This document shows, in pieces, positions 1-14,500 of a DNA stretch of 64,000 nt. The stretch is from contig JARWKL010000012.1 in the NCBI GenBank assembly GCA_029961685.1, positions 18,709,227 through 18,773,226 on the forward strand, given 5' to 3'. The position numbers were made by a program, and so were the translations under genes. The notes beneath the pieces were generated by a model. The model saw only the letters and a program-made list of their open reading frames with translations. It was not told the origin of the DNA and searched no databases. How positions within the stretch are numbered: the stretch's first letter is position 1; the number at the start of each line of letters is the position of its first letter. This DNA comes from Aristolochia californica (Eukaryota > Streptophyta > Magnoliopsida > Piperales > Aristolochiaceae).

Positions 1-259
1 TTCTAGAAATATTGAAACTTAGGAAATATGATGTGGTGCTCAATGATATCAAACTCCTGAAATTTTTTGGGTATTATTATAAAAATATGGTTTCCTGAAG
101 AAAATTTTCAAGATGACTTGGTTGTCTAATGCTGATAAAAATACCCTACAGCCATAAACTACAAAGAAGTTTGTATGGTTGAATGTTACATTTCTGTGGG
201 ATGTGAGATCCTTCTGAGACTAAAGTTTTCTATATTCCATCTTTCTGCCATTTTGACAG

Positions 260-1452
<1,193 letters not shown>

Positions 1453-4400
1453 ATTTATCAAAATCTGTTGATGTACAAGGTAGGGGGTTTTGCTGTCTGA
1501 TTTATATCCAAGTTGGTAGACAATAATGGTCAATAGATTGCTCTTCAATCATATGTCATAGCCTTGTGCTTAATTCCATAAACCAGAGACAAGTCTGTAA
1601 TGAAAGGCAGAACTCCTGAAACAGATATATAAGTTGTGAAAGTGAATAAGTGACTTTGCTGTCTTTTTCTTCATTGAAGCAAAGAAGTCAAGCAATCTAT
1701 ACTCAACATAGAAAATTTAGTGGTTCACAACTCTATCATGGATTTCCACATGCGCTCCCAAGGTGTTTGCACCTAATTTTGTTCCTTTTTAACTCAATTC
1801 TATATGTGTATGTGCACATGTAATTTTACAATCAAGGTATGTGCATGCATGATCAAAATAAGTATGAAGCAATATAAAAAAAAATACACACATAATTTAT
1901 AGTGGTTCACACATTTCTAGTCCACTCCTAAAGTGTTTTTACAATTAGGAGTTCCACTAAGTTTGGGTTGTCCTACGACATCTATAGTAAATCGGCTCTA
2001 AGGTAAATTACAATACTACCCACATAGGGACTTATACCGATCAATTGACCATAACAACCAGTTTAAAATAGCATACAATCAGTTAGTCTAATCCGACACA
2101 CTAGGCTTCCAACCTAGAACAAACAATGGTATTTTCAATGATCCACTGAGCAATCCATCCCAGACCCAAACTGGAAACTTTTAGTAGCAGCTCAGTAGGC
2201 ACACAATGCCTAAACCCACACTAGAAATGCCTACGTTTACAAGGACATATAACTCGCAACAATAACAAATAAGGCTTACCAACCTCTTCCTTCTCTAAAT
2301 TCACTTGAGGTGGGAAAACGGTCATGCCTTGCCAATGTGTGACCAAATGAGCAAGAGCTTATTGCTTTTACTCCAGGCCAATCAATGCCACTTAATAGGC
2401 AGACTTCACAATTCATGCATAATAAATAGGCGCATCAATCCCTAGCACCTATTCAATGTAAATAGAAGCTCAAAGGTCCTTGATTGACCAGATTTTAAAG
2501 TTTAAGCTCGATAAAAAGGAGTGGTTGTATCAATGGGATTGTTACTCAAGCAGTTCAACTAACATATGATTTTACAATAAAAGCACACTAGTCAAGGATT
2601 TGAATTTTTGTATTGAGACTTGCTAGACCAAGTTCAATCAAAATATTTCAAAATATTAGGGCAATAAAACTTTTATTTTGAAAATTGAGTGCAATAAAAC
2701 TTGAATTTAGAAAACTAATACCTAATCAATTATAAGTAGCAACCCCTTTTTATTGCCCCAACAAACTTCAAATCATCGCACCCACTACTTCAAATTTACA
2801 ATTCAAAAACAAAGTTTCGTCCTTTGCAAATATTGACTAAATCTTCCTTAAAATTTAGGTTAAAATATTTAGAAAATTTGTAATGAGTTGTTAATCACAT
2901 GGATAGTTCATTCATAGATTTTAGATACCTACTTCTTTGAATTGAAGCCTTCCAACTTGTTCCATGACTTTTGTAGAATGCATCATCAATTCATCTCTTA
3001 CTCGGTTGCTTGATCTTCTTTAGATTCTCTTTCTCATTCGACTTCATTTGAACTAGTCATTAGGTTATGTGTGCAATTAACTCCAAACAAAGACTTTTAT
3101 AAGAGAACATAATCTAGAATACTAGAAACATAAACAAATAAAACAATACTAGAATTAGGAAAATCGGTATTTTTCTCCAGGTGAAACAATGAATCCTCTG
3201 ATTATGGTTTATTTTTGTTGAGCAAAACCAAACAAAAAGGAAGGCGCTCAAGAATTGAGTACTAGTCTGATCTAGTTTCTAAAAACACTTGCAATCACAG
3301 GACAAGTATTTCATACCAAAGTTCCACCTTAGTGCTACATTTTTTTTGGTGAAATATGCTTTATGTTCATGTTGAGGACTCAATAACTAACTGACTAGTT
3401 ATCCCCTTCCTGTTCGAGAGCGGCAAGGCTTTCTCAACCCTTACTGAGAACAGCAGCCAAGCTGAAAAAAAAGAGACTCTCTTCCTCCTTACCAAGAGCA
3501 ACAACTCTCTTACAACGCTGGATTCACCAATCCCACTCCGAGTTACTCGATCCATGACTAGAGACCATAAAAATGTGGTATCAGAGTAGGGTAGCATGAG
3601 GGATACATCCAACAATGAAGAATTGAGAAGCATAATCAAAGAGGTGCAGGATACACAAGCTGAACAATGGCAACAACTGGAACAACTTCCTGGTATTCAC
3701 TTCCATGATCAGAAACCATAACAGTTCACTAACTCATTTGTTAATACTATACCATGCATTAGATATTCCCATCAGCGCATTAACACAGTCTTAAAATAGC
3801 ACAATTCTTTGACACACATTATTCTATTCAAAGGTTTCTTTGACAATGAGCACTATCTTTATCAAATATACTCAATTAGAAGTAGTGAAAACTTTTCACC
3901 CTTTTATCCGGTTTAGGGTAAATTCCTCTAAAATGCCCTATTTCTCAACACCATGATAACTCTGTACATTAGCTTAATATTATTCCTTAATAGTATTCCC
4001 TATCACCAAATCACATGGAATAGTAGTATTTTTATTCAACCACTTAGTCCCAGTAATGTGTATGTATCATCACTACTAATTCCATTCTCTATAATTGAAA
4101 GTGACAAAGATATAAAGAGTCAGTAATTTGCAAACATATCTATGTCAACATTAACCACCCTTCTTGACTTTCCACAAAACTAAACAAAAAAAATGGAAGT
4201 AGTATTTCAGTTAATAATTGGAGGAAAAATGCAAATGTCTTAACCTATTAAGTTCGGGGCCGAAGAATCATTGTAATAATGTGTTGATGGCTTGTCGTGC
4301 ATGATAAGTTGTTTGCCATTGAATTATAGCACTACATCCCACACGAAGTCAGAAAATCTCCAACAAACTTGATAAGGCACAAATAATGTAAAATTGAGGG

Positions 4401-5470
4401 GACTAAAGAATATTGGTAGACTATATCAATGAAAGGGTATACCGTTGTGGAGGATTAATAACTCATTATGATTATTGAGAAGAAGGGAGGTATGTAAATC
4501 TATTCCTATTAAAAAGAGAGAGGTCTTAAGGTACTAACACAATCAATGGCAAAGATGCCTTTTTCGTGAAATCTATGCATCATGAAGTAAGAGTTAGCGG
4601 AAAGGGAGGAGAGCGAAAGAGGACTATTACATGTAGATCGAGAACAGGAAGAGATATTGTTGAGAGGAGACAACGTTGGGATAAGACAATGTTGCATTGT
4701 TTGGAGAGGAAGAAAACGTCGTAGGAAGAATTAGATCGAGCAAAAATTATGTCCCAAAGTTTTATTAGCTAGTAATTTTTGCCTATCATGGCCGGAAAAC
4801 CTTGCATGAAAAATCATTCAATTTTTCAAGTAAGAATTTTCAAGCAGGTATGCATTCCTTGGAAAAATGGCGCGCTAATGAATCCAATAAATATATTTCT
4901 GACCAAAGACCATTGGTCTCCTTCTTCTCTAGTTTCCTCTTCATCCTGTCTCCTCTTTCATTTTCAAAAAATTATTCATGAAGTCTCCTTCTATTGTCAC
5001 CCTTCTGAAGTATGTGCACTGTGTTAAGTGGAGCTCGAGACTGGTGCCGCTGAATCATTTAACAACCCTACCTGATATATCCTATGCAATTTTTCTTAAA
5101 CAACACATTATTAGTTTTTATTTTTAAGAAATATTAATATTTATAATATTTCATAACTAATTTATCATTAAAATCTAAAGAATTCATTTTGGCCAATGTT
5201 TAAAGCTACCATATTTATTTTACCACATATGGAAAAGAACCCTTAATATGATATGGTAGCACTAGCTGGGGAAACATTTGTCTAAGAGCATTCAGACAAA
5301 ATTTAAAGCCATTTACCTAATGATTGTGCCTAGTTTTTGAAATAATATTATGCTTTAGTACTAAAATATTTTCCGTGTATCAATCTGTAACATGACATTG
5401 CATACATGGCGCGATACGGCCGAGATGGTCGTGCTTCTGTAGAAACTGCTTTCGTACTGTATATCTCTCG
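1453..5470. other. Intergenic region between ALDH3 and the F-box/WD40 gene
   Basis: The first about 250 bp are presumably the ALDH 3' UTR. The rest is AT-rich with no long open frame. A phrase of the type TTATAGTGGTTCAC recurs (about 1716 and 1895) and resembles one inside the LTR at 30365-30832 (TTTATACAGGTTCGC), so part of 1680-2000 is probably LTR-derived. I see no gene here. Confidence 0.5.
3300..3700 (+). mobile_element. LTR retrotransposon remnant (LTR end, primer binding site, start of gag)
   Basis: At 3575-3586 the + strand reads TGGTATCAGAGT, the usual primer binding site complementary to initiator Met tRNA. A short open stretch follows from ATG 3596 with an acidic, Gln-rich N-terminal gag look (many E, Q, L residues). 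The preceding bases would then be the end of a 5' LTR. Nothing of pol follows. The start boundary is not determined. Gypsy is more likely than Copia from the gag-like N-terminus, but this is weak. Confidence 0.4.
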
Positions 5471-5478
5471 TATAAAAA
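5471..5478 (+). promoter_or_regulatory. Likely TATA box of the F-box/WD40 gene
   Basis: TATAAAAA lies 107 bp upstream of the chosen ATG (5578). A start of transcription near 5500 would give a leader of about 75 bases. Position and sequence fit a plant core promoter; there is no direct transcript evidence. Confidence 0.55.
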
Positions 5479-5577
5479 AGTCGTATTTAATAATTACCTA
5501 ATAAAAGTACCAGAGAGCCCTCCTCCAAGCTTTTGAGATTCGAGAACAAAAACGAGAGGGAAGGAGAACAAAAGGAG

Positions 5578-8500
5578 ATGGAAGGGAAATCCAGAAGACT
5601 GAATTCTGCTACCGTTCCCGCTACTCCCATTCATTTCTTGGGACCAGAGTTACTGTGCTCCATCTTCGCCAGTCTTAACCATTTTGATCTTGTCCGGTGT
5701 TCCGCTGTCTGTAAATCATGGTCTTTTTTTCTTCTTCTCCACAATGTTCATCTTTTTAATGTTTAAAATTTTAAATCTCAGTTTATTGTGTATCTTGAAT
5801 GTGGGTTTAGCTTACAGTATTTAGTGAAGAAAGCTTAATGCGCGGTAGAAGACTTCTCCGTTTGTAGTTTAATCAAGTTAGGTAATAAAAATCAGTTAAT
5901 TCTGTGGTATTAGGTGTTTCTTCCACGCTTAAAAGAGCACAAAGGGATACTACTTCTCTCAGCTCACTTGTTTACTTTATTGCTTGAAGAAATTTCTACA
6001 TGTTTTCCTTTGGATGCTTCCTAACATATCCATGTTCATTTCCTTCTATTCGTAGGCACAAAATTATCAATTCCTCCAATTTATTCAAAGAACTATACTT
6101 CAAACAGAGCTTGGGTCCAACCATTTCAGTCCCTTCGGACAAATTATTGAAAGAGTACTTTGAGGACCTTGCTATGGAGCAACATAAAGTAGCATTAGTT
6201 AGTGGCTCTGTTGAGGTTCATCGATGGAAGACACATTCTGTCGGGTATGTTTTATAAATCTAAAATTAAGTTTATTGATACATCTCATTTTAGTTATCTT
6301 TTAACCGTTCATTCCTTGGATCACTGAGCTGAAAGAAGATAGGTTAATACTGAAAAAGCTCCAGGACAGTAAAATTCTGTCTGGTCTTATTATTCTATTT
6401 CGCCTGTGAAATTCTATTTAATCTTCAGGTGCATGTTAGTTTCTGATTTAGGTCTGATGCAAATGTTGATACCTTTTTTGAAGTTTTAAATGTAACTAAA
6501 CAAGGTGATTCTTTGATTTTTGCCTTCTATCATATCCATCTCCATATCCATGGTTGTGCTATGCATCAGTAATCAAGTGAATGCATTTGTTAAAAAAAAA
6601 AGGCAAAAATGATACTGAGGTATTTGTGAACGGTAAATCTTATATATATTCTAAGTCATTACCTGGTCAGGATCAATCAATGTCGTATGAAGACGGGCTT
6701 GATTGTTACTGGTGGAGGAGATAAGGTACGTCTCTTGATATCATTCTTCTTCTTATATATTTGTCATTTTTGCCTATTTTTGTTGTAGTTTCAATCACTG
6801 AATTAAAACTGGCGCCCATTCCAAAACAAATAGAATATCATTGACCTGTTTCAACTAATTAATTATTCAAGTCCCTGATCCACTTGCACTTCTTTTGCCC
6901 ACATCTAGCCATAGCATGTGTCCCATTTTTGCCAAACCTTACAATGAAATTTTATGCTTCTGACATGGTGTGACATGCATAGTCTTGCATATTGCAGAAT
7001 CCACAAAGATTTGGCAGTGCAACAAGAGTCACTGTGTCTTGCTTCTGAGGCTAGATACAATTATCATTCCATCTCTAAGTCCAGATCGTCTTTTTGTTTG
7101 TTAATCGACACTATTTTCCATTGACAATTACACAGAGAGCCATTTTATATGGACTGTTAGCTCATCCATGATGATGGAAGATCTTATTGGCTTAAAGCTA
7201 ATCAGTGAAATCCAAGAAGTCTCAGAAAACACACATTTGTCCTCTCCTACTATTGTCACCTCATTCAATGCACCTTCATGCATATCTCTAATGATGTCAA
7301 GATATCATTTTGGGATATTCTTTCTTCAGAAGAGCCGCAAGATGTGCATTTGGGTACTCTTTCCCCTTGTATTAGCTAGCTAATCCTCCAATAATGATGA
7401 ATAATTTGGATGTCTAATGCCCATATCCTCTAAGCATCTGAAATCTCCTTCTCTCTCTCTTTCTCTCTCTTTTTGTCTGTCTCTCACTCCCTGCCCCCCT
7501 CTCCTAAGTGGATTTCAAAACCAGCAAACCTTCTTCAAACACTTAACTGAAGGCTCAAATCATGGAATTGCTGAAGGCCTTGGCAAGAAATCCTCAACAA
7601 CTCCCACTTCAAATTTGGAATTGCTGAGGTTAGGCAGTTAACGACTTCCTCGAAATCTGCAACCTATCATCGTTCAACTGCTCAACAGCTAGAGAGTTGT
7701 GATCGTTGCCAGAAAAGAAATGTCTTCCTTGATATTTATGACATATTCTTCCTCCATGACTATGATAACATCTATATGATAACATCTAAAGGAGAACTTA
7801 ATGTAAGAATGAGGTGAGATCTGAACTTTTACTTGGTCTACTCTGGAGTAATTTAAGTTTTCAACATTGAATTGGAGGGGGGTTCCAGCTAGAGTAATTA
7901 GGGCTTGAAATATTACTTTTCTCTATAGGTGCAGAGGAATGCCCTTGATGGTAATCCATATTGAGTAGGGGTGGGCATCAGGTAGGGTTTTACGGGGAAC
8001 CCGACCTGAAAAACTTGGATTTGGGTTTCTAATTTCATCCTGTGGGTCGGGGTAGGGAAAAAAAACTGTCGGGTTTTTAGTTGGGGATAGATTTTCCCAA
8101 ACCTAGCCTGAACTTGACCCTTACTCGACTCACACATGAGATGGAGATATAAAATGAGGTTGAGATGGGTCGGGTTTACGGGGATGGTGGCAGGGACGGG
8201 TCAGGTTTAAGTCGAGTTTTCGAGGACGGGGTGCAGACGGGGTTACGAGGATGTTGATCGGGTTGAGGTTAGGTTTGATGATTCAGGTTTTTTGCGGGAT
8301 TGGGTTTCGAGGTTGGGAATTGGGTTCGGGTTTGGGTTCAGGTTTTGATAAACTTGCCCCTGACCCGACTCATGCCCACCCTTAATAATGAGCCTTCATA
8401 AATTGAACTTGAGGAGCCCGTTCCCTTATGTTGGCTATTTTATCATCCAAAGCATTTGTACCCTGCAAAAGGATTCTATCCTTCTCCACTTCAGGCTGCA

Positions 8501-11500
8501 AGTCAAGAATCTATTTGTATTTCCCCCAAAACGTGATGGGGGGTTGAAAAAGGAAGTGTCCATGTTTTCTTGACCCAAGCAGAAATCGAAGAGTCTTTGG
8601 AGCTACACTTTGAGGACACAACAATGAGGCACCTTCTTAAAGCTTGTTTACTCTCTAGTATGTAGCTTGGGTCAATGGTGAGCATCAGTCTACCATGAAA
8701 CTGTGACATTTCAATAGGGTTAGGGCATTGAATGTCCAATGTTTTGAAGAACATTCTTGAAAGATTAGGAAAATGAAGGCACAATATGAAAGTGTTCCTT
8801 GGTTTACAACCTCTTCTGCAATGTTAAGGGTGATAAAGTGGCCATCATTTTACTCAAACTCTCCAAATGTCCAATCAACCGTTTCCAACTTGATGAGGTC
8901 CCAAGTAAGTGTATCGATTCAATTCTCATTTCCTTCCTCATTTCTGAAACATGGTGGTACGATTCCTCGTCAATCTCCTCTATACTGAATCTATAACGAT
9001 TGCCTGTCCTAGATAATCTTCCGTTTTTCAGGAGTTGCCACCTAGAGTGTGGGAGTGAAACTTGCCAAGAACATACAAGCCACTCTGATAACTGGTCGTT
9101 TATCAATAACCTTCACCAATAGCTTAATAGCAAGCCATCATATAAAAATATGACGTCTATATAATACCTCATTTACGAACCAAAGTATGACGTTCATCTC
9201 TTTAGATTGGCATCATATTTCTGAAAAAATAGTAAGAGAAGAGAGAGAAAGAGAGAAGAGTGAGAAAAGGGTTCAAGAATGAGCTGCATTGGGAGTCGTG
9301 CACAACACCCCCAATCTATTTAATTAAGAGATCTTGCTGAATTTACAAAATTACTCCTCACTTAAGTGAAACCCTAATCTCCTTATATCTCCCATTCTAT
9401 ATGTCCTATGTACTTGGATCTTGGACTATAGACCTAATTCAACATAGAGAACAAGATTACATCAGAATATAAATATGAGGATAAGGTGAAATGACCAAAA
9501 TGCCCCTGTACTGGTTTTTCAACCATTTCCATTGAATTTCCTTTGTTCCTATTGTCTTGTAATCACATCATTCGCTTTTCTTGCTCCATCTATTCTCCCA
9601 TATAACTTGAATTTTCAGCCTTTTTTTTGTAATAGTCATTTGTATCAATCATACCATTCTATTACTGGTCTTTCCTCATGGTGGTTCCAGGTAGTTCGCT
9701 TGTGGTCCTCAGAAAGCTATAAATGTTTGGGAGAATATTCTGTGCCACGTATGAGCCCATTAATTGACTTCGACTTTGATGAAAGTAAGGTATAACTAGC
9801 ACTAGAAATGTGCACTAGTTACTATCTAGTTTTTTTATGTAGGAATTTGGTTATTGATGCATCATCATGCTATGCACTTTAAGTTTTCTATTTGTTTGAA
9901 CAAAATGAAGTTCACTTGGTGGTACTTTTAAGCATAATATAAGTATTAATATTTTAACCTGGTTTTTCTTCCTAGATTGTTGGTCTAATTGAAGGTCATT
10001 TATGCATTTGGAGGCGTCAAGGGAAAAGAAGTATATTTCCTTCAAAGGAAGGTACATTTTCACGTGGCTTATGCATGCGGTGGGTATTTGAATGCTCATG
10101 TTCTTTACTTTTCACAGTATTTTTAAATATACTACATTGGTGATCGCTTGTTACTTGTGATTTACAGTACTGTCATGTATATTTTGCCATGGATCTAAGC
10201 TACCGCACCTTAAACATTTGACTTTTTTCTCCCTTGTGCTTTATTTGCTTGCGTCTTTTTTTGTGTTTGTATTTTTCCTTTCTTTGCATGCATAAATAAA
10301 AATATATAATTCACAGAGATGATGGGATGTATGCAACTCTTGCTAATCAAGAATGCCATATTTTTGTTCTCTGATCATGAGCTGTTGTCCCTGTGCTTCA
10401 GTGTGGTTTTACATGCTTTTAAATGATTTTATATTTGGCAATTGTACTCGAAGTTATTCTCTACATTTTCAATGAGTTACTTTTTTTCTTCTCTCTTTCT
10501 TCCTTTCTTCTTCTTCTTCTTCTTCTTCTTTTTAGTCTCCTTATTTTGAGTTCCTTATTTTAGTCTCTTTCTTATGGGATTTATGAACTGATTCTTCTTG
10601 TGGTTATAGACTATGACTGAGATATAATTGTACCTATATTACCTGATCAAGTCTTTCTACATAATAATAAATATGTATCTTTATTATAAAAAAGATGTTA
10701 TCATTTTTTGTGATTTGCAATCATTTTTTATGTTTTTGTTGATTAAGAATTTTACTTTTTTTGTTTCACTCCTTTTTCTTTACCCTACCTTTCCTTTATA
10801 TTTTTTATTTTGAGAAAAGGTGCATTTGAACTGTAAGGGTTCCCCCTCTCTGATTGTTTGCCTTTTGCCTTTCCTTTATATTTTGTCTTTACTTATTTTT
10901 TTTTTCTTTGGGCCTATTGGTTCTTTCAATGAGCCTCGAGCCCTATCCGATTGGACTTCTTGAAATGATGTTGCTATTCAAGTGGAGAAGAAATTTGATA
11001 AGACCCTTAGCTTCTAACAAGGGAAAAAGAGGGAACTACAACTCGACTAAGAGAAAAAAGGAAGAGGAGCTAATCATGGAAAAAAGACTGACAATTAAAA
11101 GAAGAGCTTGGGTTGAGATGCTGAACTCGTCCAATTCAAGTTTTTAAATAGATTACATTAGTGATACATAGAGTTTGAATTAGACTTGTGGTTCTAATCT
11201 CAGAAAGTAATTAACTAGAAAACTATTATTCTAGGCAAGGGAACTAGGGATGCTAGCTATACTTCCTTTGCACCAAATCTTCTTCCACTTCTACCCTTAA
11301 CTTTCTAATCCAATTATGGTAGTGAAAGGACTGAACTACCCATTAATAGTTGAAATTACCTTTACCCTTGTGTGCAAATACTCTTACCCCCTAAGAAAAC
11401 CTTGTCCTCAAGGTTCAAAATCTGGAAATCACATAAAAGAACTCGTCCTCAACTTCCTAAGTGAATTTTTCATGTGAGGCTTGATCCCACTATACAAGAA

Positions 11501-14500
11501 CTTCAGTGTGTAGGTTTCAGCGACTATTACCTTTACCTTTGCTAGTTGTTTCTTTTGCTGCTTAAATAATAATTACAAAAATAACTTTCCCAAAATTTTT
11601 GGCCTCTCAGGTAACTTAGAGATCAATATCTCGTATAGTTGGTCTGAAAATGGGGACTAGAATCTAAACCTTAGAAGACATCTCACTGATACTGAAGCCC
11701 TCCTTGCATCCCAACTCCTTCTCACTCTCCCAATAATGATACTCTAATCTGGACCCCCTGTCCCAAGGGGTCTTTCTCCACATCTTCTGCCTATACATAT
11801 TTAAACAATCTCTCAGCCCTCCCAAAACACCCTGCTGCGTATGCCTGGGATCTGCTCGCCCCCCCACGTGCTAAGTTCTTCATTTGGTTTGCCTGCAGAA
11901 ACAAAATCTTAACCTCTGATGCTTTAATTCGTAGGGGCACCTCTGTCTTGGACCCTCACTGCCCCTTTTGCATAAATACCCCAGAAACAACACATGTCCT
12001 TCTCTCATGTCAGTTTGCCTACCTTGTCTGGACTTCCCTTTTAAACAAAATTGGCCTTCAATTATGTGCCTCTGGAAACATTGCTGACACTATCCTCTCC
12101 TTAGTCAGTACAAAACTCCCAAAATTAGGAAAAATGATCTTATCTTGATTTATTGGTCACATTATCTGGGCTCTCTGGAAAGAGTGCAACAGAAGGAAAT
12201 TCCAACTCAAATCTTGTCCTATTGAGATTTTAACTGAGTAGATCTCTAGTGAAGTCTCTGTCTGGCTCTTAAACAAAAAAGAATTCAAAAAGTTCAGTGA
12301 CTCGAACTTCAGAGGAAATTGGCAATCTATTGCTGGGATGTCCCTACCCTCTCGCCCCCCTACCATGACCACGTGGATCCCCCCTCCACCTGGGTACACA
12401 AAACTCAACTTTGATGGCAGTGCTTTAGGCTGCCCAGGTCCTGCAGGATTTGGTGGTGTTATCCACAATGAAAATGGCGATCTCCTCTTCTCATATGCAG
12501 GTCCCCTCGGCAACTCAGATTCTACTACTACAGAACTCTCTGGCCTTTTGCATGGGCTCAAGGTCTTCTCTAGCCACCTCTCTGGCCCCTTTTTTATTGA
12601 AGGCGATTCAAAAGTAGTCATCAATTGGTGTGCTAACCATGGTCATCCCTCGTGGCGTCATTGGGATATGTTCAATGAAATTTATAATTTATTTAATGAA
12701 TTAAACTGTATATGGAACCACATTCCTCACTCAGCTAATCACTTAGCAGACTCTCAAGCTAAGGCGGGTGTGTCTCTCTAACACTTTGTTGTGGAGTCAG
12801 GCCCCCAAAGCTAGGTTTTTATTTCCCCTCTTGTTATCAATATACGCACTTTCATAAAAAAATAAATTAATAATTACAAATTACTATTTTAATCATGTTT
12901 TTATATTGTTAGTTGTTTAATGTGTCTTTTAATAGTGTTTGCTAATATCCTAACTTGGACCATGTGCCCTCACTTGGGGACTCAAAGTTTAGCTAATCAC
13001 ATATTAACTAATTAATTATTAGATGATTATAGATTATATTTTAATCTATTGTAAAAGAAAGGATTAATCAATAATTTAGAGCAATAATTATTGATAGTAA
13101 TAGCTAATAATAATTATAATTAATTAGAATAAATGTATAATTATACTATAAATTAATAGAAGTAATAACTAACAAGTACTAATGTAATACTTATAAGTAC
13201 TAATAGAGTAATAGTAACTATTAAGATCCAGGACATATCCTCCTTTTTTACTTGTTTTTGGACTCATATTCCATTGGTAGATTCTCTTACTAAAAATGGG
13301 TCTTCCTTACAATCCGTTGTTGTATCCAAATCGCTCATGTCATTTTTTTATTCTCTTTGTGCTTATTAATAAAGCTCACCTTCTTCTTAAAAAAAATAGC
13401 AATTATTAAGTGTGACCTAATCTCCTTATATCTCCATAACTACTCATCTTATGTACTTGAAAATTTACCTACTGATATAATTTAACGTGCGGAATAAGAT
13501 TACATAAAGAAAATTAACCCTTGAAGTAGTAAAATGATCAAAATACCCCTGGATGTATTTTCTAACACTCCCCCTCAAGCTGGAGTGTATATATCTGGGA
13601 GTCCCAATTGTTGCAAAATGATATAAATTCTCGCTTGCCAAGGGCCTTGGTGAAGACATCTCCCAATTGATCCCCAGACCGAACAAACAAAGTTACTACC
13701 TCCTTTTTCATTAATGCATCTCGAATGAAGTGACAATCCACTTCAATATGTTTAGTCATCTCATGGAAAATTGGGTTACTGCAATAAAGATTGCAACCTC
13801 ATTATCACAAAACATGTTCATCGGCTCATCTTGGTTGAAACCCAACTCTTGTAAGATTGACCTAACCCACATCAACTCGCTCAATGTGTGAGCCATCACC
13901 ATGTATTCAGCTTCTGCACTAGACTGGGCTTCAACATTCTGTTTTTTACTTCTCCAACAAACCAAATTTCTTCCTAGGAATACACCATATCCAGAAGTTG
14001 ACTTTTTGTCCAGTTTGGATCCTGCATAATTTGCATAAGAGAAAACCTCTATCTTCATATGATTGTTGGGTCTAAAGAAAAGACCTTTTCCTTGTACTAA
14101 TTTTAAATACCTTAAAATTTTTTTTGTAGCTTCTAAGTGGATTTTTCGAGGACGTTCCATAAACTGGTTCACTATACTTACTGCAAAAGAAATGTCAAGT
14201 CTAATAATTGTTGCATAAATTAACTTTCCCACTAACCTCCGATACTGTGTTCTGTCATTTAATTCATCATTCTGCTCATCATGGAGGTCATGTCTCACTT
14301 CCATTGGGGTATCGGCTGGCTTGGCTCCCACCAAACCATACTCTTGAAGCATATCTATGACATACTTACATTGGGTCATCACAACACCTTCTTTACTTTT
14401 CACCACTTTAATGCCTAGAAAGTATTTCAACGGTCCCAAGTCTTTAGTTTGAAAATGTGCAGACCAACTAGACTTGGTATCCTCTATACCAGAAATATCA

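Noticed and set aside
8503..9106. Minus-strand frames of 93 and 100 codons in intron 3
   Set aside because: No domain or repeat support, and they lie within a transcribed intron of the opposite strand.
12157..12624. 155-codon minus-strand frame
   Set aside because: Antisense shadow of the LINE RNase H domain.
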